Source: Myxococcus hansupus (lineage in GTDB: Bacteria > Myxococcota > Myxococcia > Myxococcales > Myxococcaceae). From it: a stretch of 64,000 bases of DNA. The stretch lies in assembly GCF_000280925.3 (NCBI RefSeq), contig NZ_CP012109.1:1942501-2006500 (forward strand). The letters run 5' to 3'. Both the position numbers and the translations under genes were made by a program. The notes beneath the pieces are model-generated. The model saw nothing but the letters and a program-made list of their open reading frames with translations. It ran no database searches and was not told the DNA's origin. Positions 1-12,473 of the stretch are shown piece after piece (positions within the stretch are counted from its first letter, which is position 1; the number at the start of each line of letters is the position of its first letter).

Positions 1-102
1 AACTTGGGCTTGCTGTTTGGTTTTGAAGGACTGAGTCCGAAAGGGACTTCAGCTCTTTGAGAATGAAGGACGCTGTAGGGTTTGCCGACGCGGTAGCCCC
101 CT

Positions 103-179
103 GGGCCTATAGCTCAGCTGGCTAGAGCGCGCGCCTGATAAGCGCGAGGTCGGTGGTTCAAGTCCACCTAGGCCCACCA
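103..179 (+). tRNA. tRNA-Ile (anticodon GAT)
   Basis: The sequence folds into a standard cloverleaf. Its 7-bp acceptor stem GGGCCTA pairs with TAGGCCC, followed by discriminator A and an encoded CCA. The anticodon loop reads CTGATAA, giving GAT. It lies in the 16S-23S internal spacer of an rRNA operon. No tRNA-Ala is visible before the 23S gene, although Ile-Ala pairs are common at this position. Confidence 0.97.
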
Positions 180-505
180 TTTCCTCCCTTGAGAGGAGGA
201 AAGCGGTGACGCGCACTGGCAGGCCCCAGCGATTCTAAAAAGCTTCTCTGAAGTCTAGAGAGCGTTCTTTGACAAGTGCATACGAAGGGTAAGTTCAATT
301 TCTGCTGAGAGAAGTTCTCACAGAAGCCCTGACGAAGTACCCCGCCAACGCCGAGAGGCGAAGGTGAGGGGAAGCAAGTCAGGGCTCAATCAAGCGTAGG
401 TAAATAAGAAGTCTTCCAGGCTTGCTGCGAAGAGCAGGAGTCTGGGCCTTGGTTTCGAGTTTCGACAATCCGCCGGGAGGCGGGCGTGAAACAAGAGATT
501 AGGGC
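180..505. other. tRNA-Ile to 23S internal transcribed spacer
   Basis: About 325 bases without a gene. It contains a boxA-like motif (265-274), the outer processing arm (275-302), a local inverted repeat AGCCCTGAC (325-333) with GTCAGGGCT (378-386), and the inner processing arm (492-513). The inner arm is complementary to 3459-3480, just past the 23S 3' end. Short open frames crossing it have no coding character. Confidence 0.7.
275..302 (+). other. Left arm of outer 23S processing stem
   Basis: This stretch is closely complementary to 3588-3617: AGTGCATACGAAGGGTAAG on the left pairs with CTTACCCTTTGTATGCACT on the right, with one mismatch. The two arms would enclose the whole 23S gene in the precursor transcript, as RNase III processing stems do. 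Directly upstream, 265-274 reads TTCTTTGACA, resembling the conserved boxA-type spacer motif of rRNA antitermination; a similar CTCTTTGAGA lies at 53-62. Confidence 0.6.
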
Positions 506-3466
<2,961 letters not shown>

Positions 3467-3587
3467 TCCCCATTCTCTTGCATGCCCCCTCAAGGGGAGT
3501 AAGGGACTCGGGGCCAAGGCCGAGGCTCGAGTGCGACACGCACTCGCCTGGAAGACGTACCTACGCACAGCGAGACTTCGCTTAGTA

Positions 3588-3617
3588 GAAATTCGAAACT
3601 TACCCTTTGTATGCACT
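3588..3617 (+). other. Right arm of outer 23S processing stem
   Basis: This arm lies between 23S and 5S and is complementary to 275-302. Together with the inner pair 492-513/3459-3480 it gives two nested stems around the 23S sequence. The outer stem would cut off about 200 extra bases at the 5' side and 120 at the 3' side. Confidence 0.6.
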
Positions 3618-3627
3618 GTCGCTTGTT

Positions 3628-3745
<118 letters not shown>

Positions 3746-3754
3746 TCTTTTTGA

Positions 3755-3798
3755 GAAACCCCTGGTGTCCCTCGTGGACGCCGGGGGTTTTCCTTTTT
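3755..3798 (+). terminator. rRNA operon rho-independent terminator
   Basis: A GC-rich hairpin in which AAACCCCTGGTGTCC pairs imperfectly with GGACGCCGGGGGTTTT around a short loop, followed by TTTTCCTTTTT. It sits directly after the 5S gene, as expected for the operon end. Confidence 0.85.
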
Positions 3799-3852
3799 GG
3801 GGCCTTTGGAGTTTCAGGTGCGCCGCTGCGGTGGCGCATAGGCTGCGCCGAC

Positions 3853-5067
3853 ATGGACTTCCAGGCGCGACTCGAAGCGCTCACGCACCAGCTCCAGCCC
3901 TGGTCTCCGCTCTGGTCCCGCTCCATCCTCCAGGGTTGGCCCGAGTCAGGTGTCGCCTATCCCGAGGAGTGGCTGGCCTACGCCCGGTCGCTCGATGCGT
4001 CGGGCGAGCGGCTGCTGGACCAGGGGACGCTCGTGGGTGTCCCGCCTCCATCCCTGTTGGCCCTGCTGAACTCGCTCCACGCGCTGACGGCGCTGCCCTG
4101 GCACGAGGGGCTTCACGCGCTGACGGTCGCGGAGACGCAGGGGCTCAGCGCCAAGAAGCGCCACGAACTCGAGCGGGTGCTTGCCCTGCTCGCACCGAGA
4201 ACGCGCTTCGTCCATGAAGCGGTCGACATTGGCGGCGGCATGGGACACCTCGCCCGCCTCTGTTCGCGGACGTTCGGGTGGACCTTCCACAGCATCGATC
4301 GGGACGCCGCACTGCAGGACAAGGGCCGGCGGTGGCTGACGAGGCCCCATCCCCCAGGCGGGGGCACCCTGGGTTTCGTCCTGGCCACCGTCGAGGACGG
4401 GCCGCAGCCCCAACTCGATCCGCTCTTTTCTGGCAGGGACCGCGCCTCCATCGGCTTGCACACCTGCGGGCCGCTCGCCCTCACGCAGCTTCGTAAGAGC
4501 CAGGGGGCGGGTTTCGTCCTGAACGTCGGGTGCTGCTACGACAAGCTGGAGGTCCCGCGGGACTACCCCGTCTCCCGCTTTGGGAAGGCGCATCCGCTGC
4601 CCCTCACCCCGCATGCCCTGGCGTTGACGACGCGGGGACGGCATCACAAGACCGAGGTGGAGTTCGCGCGGATGAAACAGGTGTATGCGTGGCGCTTCGC
4701 GTTCGACCTCCTCTCACGGCGGCACTTTCCCGAACGCGGTTTCGTGAGGGCGGGGGACGCGCCTCGGGCGCTCTATGCCGGACGCTTCGCCGCCTACGCG
4801 CGAGACCGCCTGGTGCGGCTGGGGCTCGAACCCGGCATGACGGACGCCGAGCTGGATGCCTTCGAGGTGTCCGTTCGCGCCGATACGCGGGACCTCTTGC
4901 TCTGCCATCTGCTGCGGGACCGCTTCGCGAGGGCGTTGGAGGTCGTGCTCCTGCTGGATCGCGCGATTCTTCTGGAGGAATCGGGCTTCCAGGTCGAGCT
5001 CCTCCAACTCTTCGACCCGCGCCTCTCCCCGCGGAACCTCGCGCTCATCGCTTCGCGGAGCACTTGA
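3853..5067 (+). CDS. METTL25/RRNAD1-like SAM methyltransferase
   Basis: A 404-aa class I SAM-dependent methyltransferase. The SAM-binding motif VDIGGGMGHLARL lies near residues 123-135. It is followed by the blocks IGLHTCGPLALTQL and VLNVGCCYDKLE, which are hallmarks of the METTL25/Methyltransf_32 group better known from eukaryotes. The substrate is unknown. The N-terminal ~110 residues are helical and family-specific. The ATG at 3853 is chosen because upstream codons run into the rRNA terminator. No good ribosome binding site is seen. The gene follows an rRNA operon directly, which is suggestive of an RNA or translation role but not proof of one. Family assignment is by motif only. Confidence 0.75.
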   Translation: MDFQARLEALTHQLQPWSPLWSRSILQGWPESGVAYPEEWLAYARSLDASGERLLDQGTLVGVPPPSLLALLNSLHALTALPWHEGLHALTVAETQGLSAKKRHELERVLALLAPRTRFVHEAVDIGGGMGHLARLCSRTFGWTFHSIDRDAALQDKGRRWLTRPHPPGGGTLGFVLATVEDGPQPQLDPLFSGRDRASIGLHTCGPLALTQLRKSQGAGFVLNVGCCYDKLEVPRDYPVSRFGKAHPLPLTPHALALTTRGRHHKTEVEFARMKQVYAWRFAFDLLSRRHFPERGFVRAGDAPRALYAGRFAAYARDRLVRLGLEPGMTDAELDAFEVSVRADTRDLLLCHLLRDRFARALEVVLLLDRAILLEESGFQVELLQLFDPRLSPRNLALIASRST

Positions 5068-5206
5068 GCCGTTCGTGCTCGTGCTCCTCGCTGCGCACCG
5101 GGCCCTCGTCGCCCTGGGCGGCATGCGGCCGCTTCCTGAGTGACTGGAGCGGCAAAGTCGCTCGTGCTGAGGGGGCGCCCGGTTTGACGGCGCCTTCACG
5201 CGGAGA

Positions 5207-5247
5207 GAGCGTCACCGCCCAGGTGTTCGTTGGCGCAGGTGACGCTC
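5207..5247. terminator. Possible hairpin between convergent genes
   Basis: GAGCGTCACC at 5207-5216 is perfectly inverted as GGTGACGCTC at 5238-5247, with a 21-nt loop. It lies between the 3' ends of the methyltransferase (plus) and the lipoprotein gene (minus). There is no T-run, so termination is only inferred from position. The rest of 5068-5289 shows nothing recognisable. Confidence 0.35.
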
Positions 5248-5289
5248 ACTCCAGGGCTGCTGGCTCACTGGTGACGACGTGGGCCTTCC

Positions 5290-7305
5290 TCAGTTCACGT
5301 TGAGAGAGAAGGCACCGCAATGATTTGCATACCCGGTCATGTGCACCAAGACCATCTGGCCTTGTTGAAGGGGGATGCTGACGGAAGACTGTTGTGTGCC
5401 ACCTGCGTCGTCATTGCAGGCCAACGATGCGCCGCTCACCATGTCCTGGACGTCCAGGACGGTATCGAAGTTCGAACCCGTGCTCGAGAATGTATACGTG
5501 CGGGTCGCGGGGGCAATCCAGAGTGCGCTGGAATCTGATGCGGAGGGACTGTACGCGCAGGCCGGCGTCCAATCATTCTGGCCACCGCAGGTGTTGGTCG
5601 CCAAGATGGGCGAGCCCAGTCGGGTGCCGGCATGGTGCGCAATCCGCTGGATGTTCAACTTGAACTCACCACATCTCCCACCGAAGCCATCCACATGAAT
5701 CTTGAGCCGCTGACCCGGGACGAGGAGCGGCGTGAGAATCATGGATTGAAGCGTGTTGCTGGCATCGTCGTTACAGCCCAGAACCTGACCCGTGTCGGCG
5801 TCCGTCACCGCGAGCACCGTGTCGTAAGCCGACCCGAACGTTGAAATCAGGTAGTAGGCGTTGCCTTGGGCCGGCGCGGTCCAGTCGAATCCCTGGTCGT
5901 TGGAGATGGAGCCTGTACAGGTCGGCTGGTAGTTATTGGAGCCACCGCACGTGTTTCCCTCTGCCACCGTGCGGCCCAAGCTTGATCCCAGATTGCTGTC
6001 GATGCGCGCGGACGCAGAGACGAGGGCATAGGCAGTGCCACCTTGAGTGACTTCGAACACCGAATAGAACTCATGGTTGGCGCGGTTCCAGAACAGAGAG
6101 GTTCCCATCCGGCCATTGCTCGACATGACGACGGAGGAGGGATCCAACCAGGATGGCGCTGGGCTCGAAGCGCCCGTCCAAGTGCCCGTCCGATAATGCG
6201 TCGGACCGTATCCATTGCTTCCCTGTGTGAAATCCGAAATCACGATGCGGAACTGTGATTGGCCATTCACCGTTGCCGAAGCGACGTCGATGAGAGCCCT
6301 GCGCGGCAGGATTTGAAGGCTGCGCCAGTTGTCGCTGGGGTCGAGCGCGTTTTCGTAGTGGAGTTCAGTCCGCTCGAAGCCATTGCTGAGGTCACTGGAT
6401 GCAAGGTAGAAGTCACCTGTCGTCCGGTTCGCTGCGAGCGAGAGCGCCACTGAGCCCGTCTGGCTGGGACTGACGGAGCCGCTCCGCGAAAAAACGTTGG
6501 GCCAGTAGATCGGGGAGGGCGTCGAGGGCTTCTCCGCCACGGACAGGCCAAAGAATCCTTCGCTGCCGCAGCCCGAGTAGGGTTGCGAGAAGGTGTACCA
6601 GGCCATGCGTACGATGGGGGTCGACGCTGTGGCGCCGTCCGAGACGGCGATGCTGGGATACGTGATGATGTGGCTGTAGCAGAGCGACACCAGATTCACA
6701 TCAGAGGCCGTGGCGACCGGCGTGGTCTGGGTCGCCGGGAAGGTCGCGTAGAGCACTTGCGGTCCTGCGGACCAGCCCAGGTGCATGGTGTTGCCGTGTG
6801 CGGCGATGGATGGGTTTCTCCCCGAGCTGCTCCTGTGGTCGGACGTCACCTTGAAGGGCGTGTTCCAGGTGCCACCCGGGCTCCGGGACCGATAGTGGAT
6901 TTGACCCGTCCCGTTGCCGTCCACCACATTGCGGACGTAGACCAGGCCAAGGGTGCCATCGTCCGCTACCGCAAGGGCAGGTCGCACCGCCAATGAAGGC
7001 TCGAGCACGATGGGACTCGCCCAATTCAGACCGTCCACTGCGGTGGAGTAGTAGATGGTGCCATTCAATTCCCAAACGGCATGCAGTCCGTCCGGGGCGA
7101 CGACGCTCTTCTTTCCATTGACGTACGAGAGAACTGTGTTCGTTGTGTAGTTGGAGTACTGGGCGACCGTGGCCAGGCCCAGCCCTTGTTCTACCTGTCC
7201 GAACTCTTCAAGGTACGGCTCGCCTTCGGGACCACAGCCAGCAGCGAAGAGCACGGCAAAGCACAACAGGTAGCGCGGGGCGAAATGCTTCGGTATTCGC
7301 TGCAT
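5290..7305 (-). CDS. Secreted lipoprotein with BNR/sialidase-like region and two C-terminal PPC-like domains
   Basis: A 671-aa exported lipoprotein. The signal peptide ends in FAAGC, making Cys24 the likely lipidated residue. Residues ~40-450 look like a beta-propeller of BNR/sialidase-like repeats (recurring S-x-D/N-G and W-x-x-P patterns), but no catalytic set is evident. Residues ~465-565 and ~575-671 are two copies of a Cys-containing beta-sandwich (CGG...W.AP...YDTVL.V.D...L.CNDD...CG.F.LN) common in myxobacterial secreted proteins and related to the PPC domain. The ATG at 7305 has GGAGG seven bases upstream. It is monocistronic and convergent with its upstream neighbour. Function is unknown; an extracellular binding role is possible. 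Confidence 0.8.
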   Translation of the reverse strand: MQRIPKHFAPRYLLCFAVLFAAGCGPEGEPYLEEFGQVEQGLGLATVAQYSNYTTNTVLSYVNGKKSVVAPDGLHAVWELNGTIYYSTAVDGLNWASPIVLEPSLAVRPALAVADDGTLGLVYVRNVVDGNGTGQIHYRSRSPGGTWNTPFKVTSDHRSSSGRNPSIAAHGNTMHLGWSAGPQVLYATFPATQTTPVATASDVNLVSLCYSHIITYPSIAVSDGATASTPIVRMAWYTFSQPYSGCGSEGFFGLSVAEKPSTPSPIYWPNVFSRSGSVSPSQTGSVALSLAANRTTGDFYLASSDLSNGFERTELHYENALDPSDNWRSLQILPRRALIDVASATVNGQSQFRIVISDFTQGSNGYGPTHYRTGTWTGASSPAPSWLDPSSVVMSSNGRMGTSLFWNRANHEFYSVFEVTQGGTAYALVSASARIDSNLGSSLGRTVAEGNTCGGSNNYQPTCTGSISNDQGFDWTAPAQGNAYYLISTFGSAYDTVLAVTDADTGQVLGCNDDASNTLQSMILTPLLVPGQRLKIHVDGFGGRCGEFKLNIQRIAHHAGTRLGSPILATNTCGGQNDWTPACAYSPSASDSSALWIAPATRTYTFSSTGSNFDTVLDVQDMVSGASLACNDDAGGTQQSSVSIPLQQGQMVLVHMTGYANHCGAFSLNVN

Positions 7306-7760
7306 GCAAGGACCTCCAGGGATTGAGGCGCGAGTCAGGGTTTGTCGCTCAAGGGCGGAAAAGTAGAGCGAACGGGGTCGATTATGGCAAATTTGGCCTT
7401 GGGTGGGGATGTGCGTGGTCAGGTGGGTCTGGCTGCTGGCGGGGACGTTTGGGCTCGGTTTGGCGCAGTAGGGTTTGAAGAATGTGAGGATTTTGTAAGG
7501 CAGCCATGGTGATTCGGCGTCATGTCGGTCGGGCATGCGTCATGTTGCCGTGCCATGGGGTCGTCGTGTCTTGAGCTGTCGCGCTCAGTCGCTTGAAGGC
7601 TCACTGTGTGAGGGAGTTTGTTGTTGTGTGCCATTGCGGCGCATTGGTATGTCGTGCGCGCCGCTGTGTCTGCGATGACCCGGACCGTGGACACCTCGTC
7701 GAAGCGCTCATGTCAGCGCCGTCCGTACACTCCCGTTCGCGGTTCTGACAGGGAGCGTGT
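7306..7760. other. Intergenic region without recognised gene
   Basis: About 455 bases between divergent units. Apart from the promoter-like pair at 7362-7390 it holds only short open frames without third-position GC bias. Its base composition is lower in GC than the flanking genes. Confidence 0.6.
7362..7390 (-). promoter_or_regulatory. Possible sigma-70 promoter of the lipoprotein gene
   Basis: Read on the minus strand, TTGCCA (7390-7385) and TCTACT (7367-7362) are separated by exactly 17 bases, and the -10 lies 56 bases before the start codon. Matches to consensus are 5/6 and 4/6. This is a weak prediction in a region that is AT-richer than its surroundings. Confidence 0.3.
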
Positions 7761-8327
7761 GTGACGACGGACCCGGTGCTCGTGAATGCGCTGAGAGGGC
7801 TCACGGGCGACTCATCGATTCAGTTCAACTGGAACGCCGCAGGAGACTGCACCTCTGTCCTTGTCGAGGAGAGCTCGACCTTCGCGCCCAAGGGCCCCTG
7901 AGTTCCGGCGCTGGGAGGCGCTCGTTTGGCGCCTCCCGGCGGTGGGAAGGAGCGTGACACCGCCGAGGTTCGCTGCGCCGTCACCGCGGCCACGCTCGCC
8001 CCCGAAGACCTGACTCGGTTGAAGGCCGAGCTGATTCAGGTGGTTCGCGAAGAACTGACCGCCCGTGGAGAGGCCCGCGTCGTCGACGATGGCGCGCGCG
8101 TCCCGGCGCCGGAGCCTTCTGCCCAGAGCCTCGTCGCGCAACAGGAGAGCTATCAGGTCATCGACGCCGCCGCTCGCGCGCGGCGCTGGACGAATGAGGA
8201 CCGGGATGCCTTGCGGCGCGCGTTCGTCGAGATGGCGCCGAATCAACGCATCGAGGTCATGCGCCGGTTCTCCACCAGCCTGAATGGCAAGAAGATCGAC
8301 CTCCAGACCCAAGGCGCTCCGTTCTGA
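7761..8327 (+). pseudogene. Small open frame interrupted by an in-frame stop (hypothetical)
   Basis: Two segments share one reading frame. The first runs from a GTG at 7761 (AGGGAG upstream) to a TGA at 7899-7901 and encodes 46 residues. The second can start at a TTG at 7926 and runs to 8327 (133 codons), encoding a charged, helical protein ending near ...LQTQGAPF. Codon third positions are GC-rich in the second part, so it is probably translated or recently was. Either these are two small genes or one gene split by a nonsense mutation; the sequence alone cannot decide. No family is recognised. The 253 bases after it, to 8580, hold nothing clear. Confidence 0.45.
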
Positions 8328-8580
8328 CCTCGGAGGGGGGCGTCTGGATGTCTATTCGGAGCCGCTGCCCGAGGCGTTGCTTCGATTCCGGGGGGCAGCG
8401 AACCTCGAATGGGGTGAGTTGGGGCGGCGTGGTCTCGTTGAGTCAGGCGCTCGCGGCCTGTGCGAACCGTCTGGGGTCAGGTGTGCCGTGCGTGAACGCG
8501 AGACGTACGGCATGACGCGGCGGTCCAATCTGGGCTAGGCACAGCACCTTCTCGTGGGCGGTCGAAGAGGAGGGGGCCTC

Positions 8581-9582
8581 GTGCGCATCCTGAAATGGCT
8601 CGTTGGAGGCTTGCTGGTCGTGGCCTTGTTGCTGGGCGGGGCGTTCGTCTGGGGTGTGCAGCGGGTGTCACGGGCGCGTGCGGCACGCGTCGAAGCCCTG
8701 GGCCCGTTGCTCGCGCGGGCGACGGCCGTGGCGTCCCTGAGTCCCGAGGAGGCTTGTCTCGTCGTCGAGGGCCATTACATGAAGCGGTCGACAGTGCTCA
8801 CCGCGGACTGTCGGCGTGCCACGCTCGAGGTCACGGGCCCTGGGGTCGTGAAGTTCCGGGGGCTGGTCGTGGCCGATGCATGGGACGACGCGCTCCTGGG
8901 TGGGGGCTACGTCCCGACACTCTGTCTCTCGAAGGGCCCTCGCGGGTGGGAGGTCGCGGGGTTCTCACACCAGCTCCTCGACTGTCAGTTCGATGCCCCG
9001 ACGGGCCCGGAGCCGGCGAAGGAGGCACTTGCCCAGGTGGAGCGTCGGCGGCGCGCCTGGGTGGATGATGCGTTTGTCGCTGTTCGAGATGCGCTGACGC
9101 GCCCAGCGTCGGACAAGGCGGTCTGCGAGGGCCTCCCTGCCTTGTCGAAGTGGGACGTGCTGGTCCTGGATGCGGACTTGCTCGGTGAGGACCTGTCCTC
9201 GCGGTTGCAGCGGACCACCCGCATCGGAGACATGCTCGGCTATCAGTGCATCCCCGCCATGATGGGGCAGGGGCTGAACCTGGGGCCGTGCGCCGCGAAT
9301 CAGTTCATCAGCCATGTCGTCGTCATCGACGACATCGACGAACGTCCTTTAGAGGTTGTGGGGAGTCGCTACTCCGGCGGGCGCTATGCCGCGATGGTGA
9401 AGCTCGTGGATGTGCGCAAACACGAGGTCCTCTGTCAGCGCGAGGTGTCCTTTCAGCTCCCGGAGAAGCTCCTCCTCGTGAAGCGGCAGGACCTGAACTC
9501 CGAGTACCGCAAGCAGGTGCGCGCGGCGCTGCACCAAGCGGTGGAGCAACTCACCCAAGGCTCGTTGACGGCGGAGTTCTAG
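8581..9582 (+). CDS. Membrane-anchored protein of unknown function
   Basis: A 333-aa protein with a single N-terminal membrane segment (residues ~6-26, rich in Leu/Val/Gly) and a long extracytoplasmic domain carrying several Cys residues (for example EEACLV, DCRRA, YQCIPAM, GPCAANQF, EVLCQRE) that could form disulphides. It starts with GTG at 8581, preceded by AGAGGAGG at a suitable distance. The longer ATG start would add residues before a weaker site. No known domain is recognised. The next gene is convergent. Confidence 0.75.
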   Translation: MRILKWLVGGLLVVALLLGGAFVWGVQRVSRARAARVEALGPLLARATAVASLSPEEACLVVEGHYMKRSTVLTADCRRATLEVTGPGVVKFRGLVVADAWDDALLGGGYVPTLCLSKGPRGWEVAGFSHQLLDCQFDAPTGPEPAKEALAQVERRRRAWVDDAFVAVRDALTRPASDKAVCEGLPALSKWDVLVLDADLLGEDLSSRLQRTTRIGDMLGYQCIPAMMGQGLNLGPCAANQFISHVVVIDDIDERPLEVVGSRYSGGRYAAMVKLVDVRKHEVLCQREVSFQLPEKLLLVKRQDLNSEYRKQVRAALHQAVEQLTQGSLTAEF

Positions 9583-9709
9583 GCGCGCTGGTTTGACGGG
9601 GCGGCCTTCGCTACCGAGTCGCCACGGGCGCAAGGCCGCCAACCACAGCCGGGTACGGCGAACCCTGGTGCCAACGCACAAATGGTGGGTGGGCGCGAAG
9701 GGACGCCGC

Positions 9710-10785
9710 TCAGCTACCCTTGGGCATGTTCAATGCCATCGCGACCAGCGAGAGGGTCAAGTCCTCGGGTTGGTAGGGCTTGAACGGGTTCAGCGTCGTG
9801 CCGGTGGAGTCCAGGTGGTCAATGCCGGACAGGGTGACGGCCTTGGAGCCGGGGATGAACGCGTCCTGCGGGAGCACCAGTCCGTCGGACTTCACGCCGT
9901 AGCGCTGCTGCATGTACTGCTCGGCGGCGAAAAGCGGCGAGGTGGGGTTCGTGGTGGTGGAGGCCATGCTCACGGTGGGGATTCCCGGGGCATCGGGTGC
10001 TTGGCCAGGAACGCCTTGCGGGAGTCGTAGGTCAGGTCCTCACCCGCCTGAATGCTTCCGCCCAGGGCCTCGACGGCGCTGCCCACGCCGTAGCGTACGA
10101 GCGGGTTGTCCAGCAGGTCCTGCGCCATCGGAGAACCGCCGTATGGCGACTGGATGGTCACCAGGGCGCGCACGTGCTCCTGGAGCTCTGGGTACATGGC
10201 CAGGGCCGCCGCGGAGTCCAGGCCGCCCTTGCTGTGCCCGATGAGCACCACCTGCTTGCCGTTCTTCGCGGCGTCGAGCACCGCCTGACGGACGATGGCC
10301 GCGTTGTTCTCCACGCCCATGTCCGTGTCCACGGGGACGCGTCCGACCTGGAGGCCCTGCGCCTCCAGCGCGTCCAGGTTCCGGTCGAAGTAGAGCTGCT
10401 TGGGCGCCGCTTCGGAGAACAGGCCGCCTACCGCCAGGTACACGCAGTCCTTGGCTTCGGCGGGCAACACATTCTTGCCTGCACGCACGGCCTGGTTGAG
10501 CTTCATGAACTCCGCCGTGGAGTCCTTGGCGGGCGGATACGCCTTCTGGATCCAGCCGATCTTGTCCGCCTCGCCCTTGCCGGGCCAGGGGATGGGGAGG
10601 CGCAGGGCGTTGACCTGCGCCAGCGCGTTCGCCCGCTGCAGGTCCGCAGGCGCGCTCGGTGTGAAGTGGTCGCCCTCCATCACGGCGTTGACGCCCCGTG
10701 CGGCCTTGGGCTCGACGGGCGCTTCCGGCGTGGCCCGCGTCCGGAGGGACGGGGAGATGCTGGAAGGACGGGTGACCTGGACCAT
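9710..10785 (-). pseudogene. Alpha/beta-hydrolase lipase, frameshifted
   Basis: Reading from the ATG at 10785, the first 250-odd residues encode an alpha/beta hydrolase with the nucleophile motif GHSKGG (Ser about residue 185) and a following PYGGSP block. The frame ends prematurely at 9970. The missing C-terminus is intact in another frame down to 9710 and carries DAFIPGS and GIDHLDS, which match the expected catalytic Asp and His regions. Restoring one base near 9993 (CACCCGATG to CACCCGGATG) joins the parts as KHPDAPGIPTVSMAS. So this is a recent pseudogene or a sequencing error. It lies 190 bases downstream of the class-3 lipase gene on the same strand. Confidence 0.8.
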
Positions 10786-10975
10786 GGAGGACCTCGGGTG
10801 GGGGATGCCGAGTTGAGGATCGGGGAGGCTTGCCACCATTGTCGGGGTGGGGCGGCAGAAGTTGCGTGCCTCGTTCCAAGCGCGTGAGAACACGAGAATT
10901 CCGGGTTCGTGTCTCAGCGAGGAGACGGCCACCGACTGGGTGACGCCTCCCCGCCTCACCTCCGCGCTGGGCCCG

Positions 10976-12157
10976 TCAGCGCCCGGTCGCGGCGCGGCTC
11001 GCGTCCTGGGGGGCCATCCTCGAGAGGGAGTTCCACCAGCGCTGGACGTTCTTCTGGAGCCCGGACTGCGCTCCCAGGGCGACCAGTGCTTGGATCCCGA
11101 ACATGATGTCGTAGGCCACCACGTGCTGGTACCCGACCTCTTCGAAGAACTCATCTTTGTTCGTGACGGTGCCCTGGAGCTTGCCCGGTACCTCGATGTT
11201 GGGGAGCTGCGTGTAGGGGCCGGGCACGAGGCCTCCAACCTCCGAAGCCACGACGGCGGCGTCGACCGCGAGCGTGATTTCCAGGGGGGCGTGGCCGCTG
11301 GCCCACTGCGGGTCATAGAGGGTGGGAATCTGCTTGAGCATGTCGACGACCCACGCGTGGGGCACGGCGTCGAGGCTGTTCCAGATGTTCTGGTTCCAGG
11401 CGTAATGGTTCTGGGGCTCGTTCGTGCTGAGCGGCGGGAACACCTTCTGGAAGAACTCGGAGAAGCCCTTGTTGCCGGGCGTAGGGCCCGCCACGGGGAG
11501 CACGTGGACATGCCCCCAGCTCCGGAGGTTGAGGGGGCCTCCCCCGGGGTTGAACAGGGCGAGGGCGAGCGTTGGCGCCAGCGCGCCGCCCAGGCTGTGG
11601 CCACCGAAGATGAGCGTCTTGGAGCCGGTCCCGCTCCGTGAGTGTAGGAAGTCCCGAAGACTCTGCTGGGTCTTCAACGTGTCGGTCATGCCCAGCAGGT
11701 TGTTGACCCCCAAGGCGGTCCCCGTTGAGATAGCGGGCCAGGGGTGGAAGCCCAAGGGCGCGCCGTAGGGCGCCAGGCTCGGGAACGCCTCCGTCCAGAA
11801 CTTCGTGGTGTTGACGCCGTTGTCCTCCTCGTTTTCGTCATAGCTGGACTTCATGTTGGTCCCAGCGATGGCGACGACATAGACGGACTCGTCAGGGCTC
11901 GCCGCGACGTACATGACATTGTCCGCGTAGCTCGTCGCGCTCTCCTCGGCCTCGAAGACCGCGGGTCCCCACACCACGGACCATTGCCCCTCCATGGCCT
12001 TCTGGACTTCCGGCAGGGCCAGGTAATCGGTCAGCATGGTTTGCAGTTGCTTGGCCAGCGTCTTTGTATCGCCTTTCGCTTCACCCAGAAGGTTGGATTT
12101 CCGAGTGAGGAGATAGGTCTTCTGATAGAGATTGAGGGCAGGGGTGGTGTTGGGCAT
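10976..12157 (-). CDS. Class-3 lipase (Lipase_3 family)
   Basis: A 393-aa lipase of the fungal-type class 3 fold. The nucleophile elbow is GGHSLGGAL with Ser188, preceded by a VYVVAIAGT block that fits the oxyanion-hole strand. The Asp and His partners probably lie in the 270-360 region (for example SLDAVPHAW). No signal peptide is seen, so it may be cytoplasmic or exported by another route. The ATG at 12157 is preceded by GGAGGAAT, which fixes the start. Its neighbour on the same strand is an unrelated lipase with a frameshift. Confidence 0.85.
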   Translation of the reverse strand: MPNTTPALNLYQKTYLLTRKSNLLGEAKGDTKTLAKQLQTMLTDYLALPEVQKAMEGQWSVVWGPAVFEAEESATSYADNVMYVAASPDESVYVVAIAGTNMKSSYDENEEDNGVNTTKFWTEAFPSLAPYGAPLGFHPWPAISTGTALGVNNLLGMTDTLKTQQSLRDFLHSRSGTGSKTLIFGGHSLGGALAPTLALALFNPGGGPLNLRSWGHVHVLPVAGPTPGNKGFSEFFQKVFPPLSTNEPQNHYAWNQNIWNSLDAVPHAWVVDMLKQIPTLYDPQWASGHAPLEITLAVDAAVVASEVGGLVPGPYTQLPNIEVPGKLQGTVTNKDEFFEEVGYQHVVAYDIMFGIQALVALGAQSGLQKNVQRWWNSLSRMAPQDASRAATGR

Positions 12158-12473
12158 GGGATTCCTCCGGCGCGTCGTGGATACGACTCGGTGATACGGG
12201 TGGGATATGGGCTCCCGGGCCTGGCCCGCGTGCCGACGCGCTGGAAATGCAGGGGCGGTGCCAGCACTTCCGTTAGAGGGAGCGACCCCCATTGCCTCCA
12301 CCAAGAGTCGGGTTTTGACAGGGGAATGACGTGTCAGCCCCTCGCTTTGACGTGTCTGCTTCTTTGCGCGACGCGCGGTCCCGGCGCATGCCTGCCGATT
12401 ATGTTCCCGAGGCGAGGCAATCGCGGCGCCCGTGGGGCGTTGCGAAGATTGGCCACTGCCATGGAGCGCACGC
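12158..12473. other. Divergent intergenic region
   Basis: 316 bases between the class-3 lipase (minus) and the disrupted aminopeptidase (plus). It must hold both promoters, but no convincing -35/-10 pair or operator was found by eye. Confidence 0.5.
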
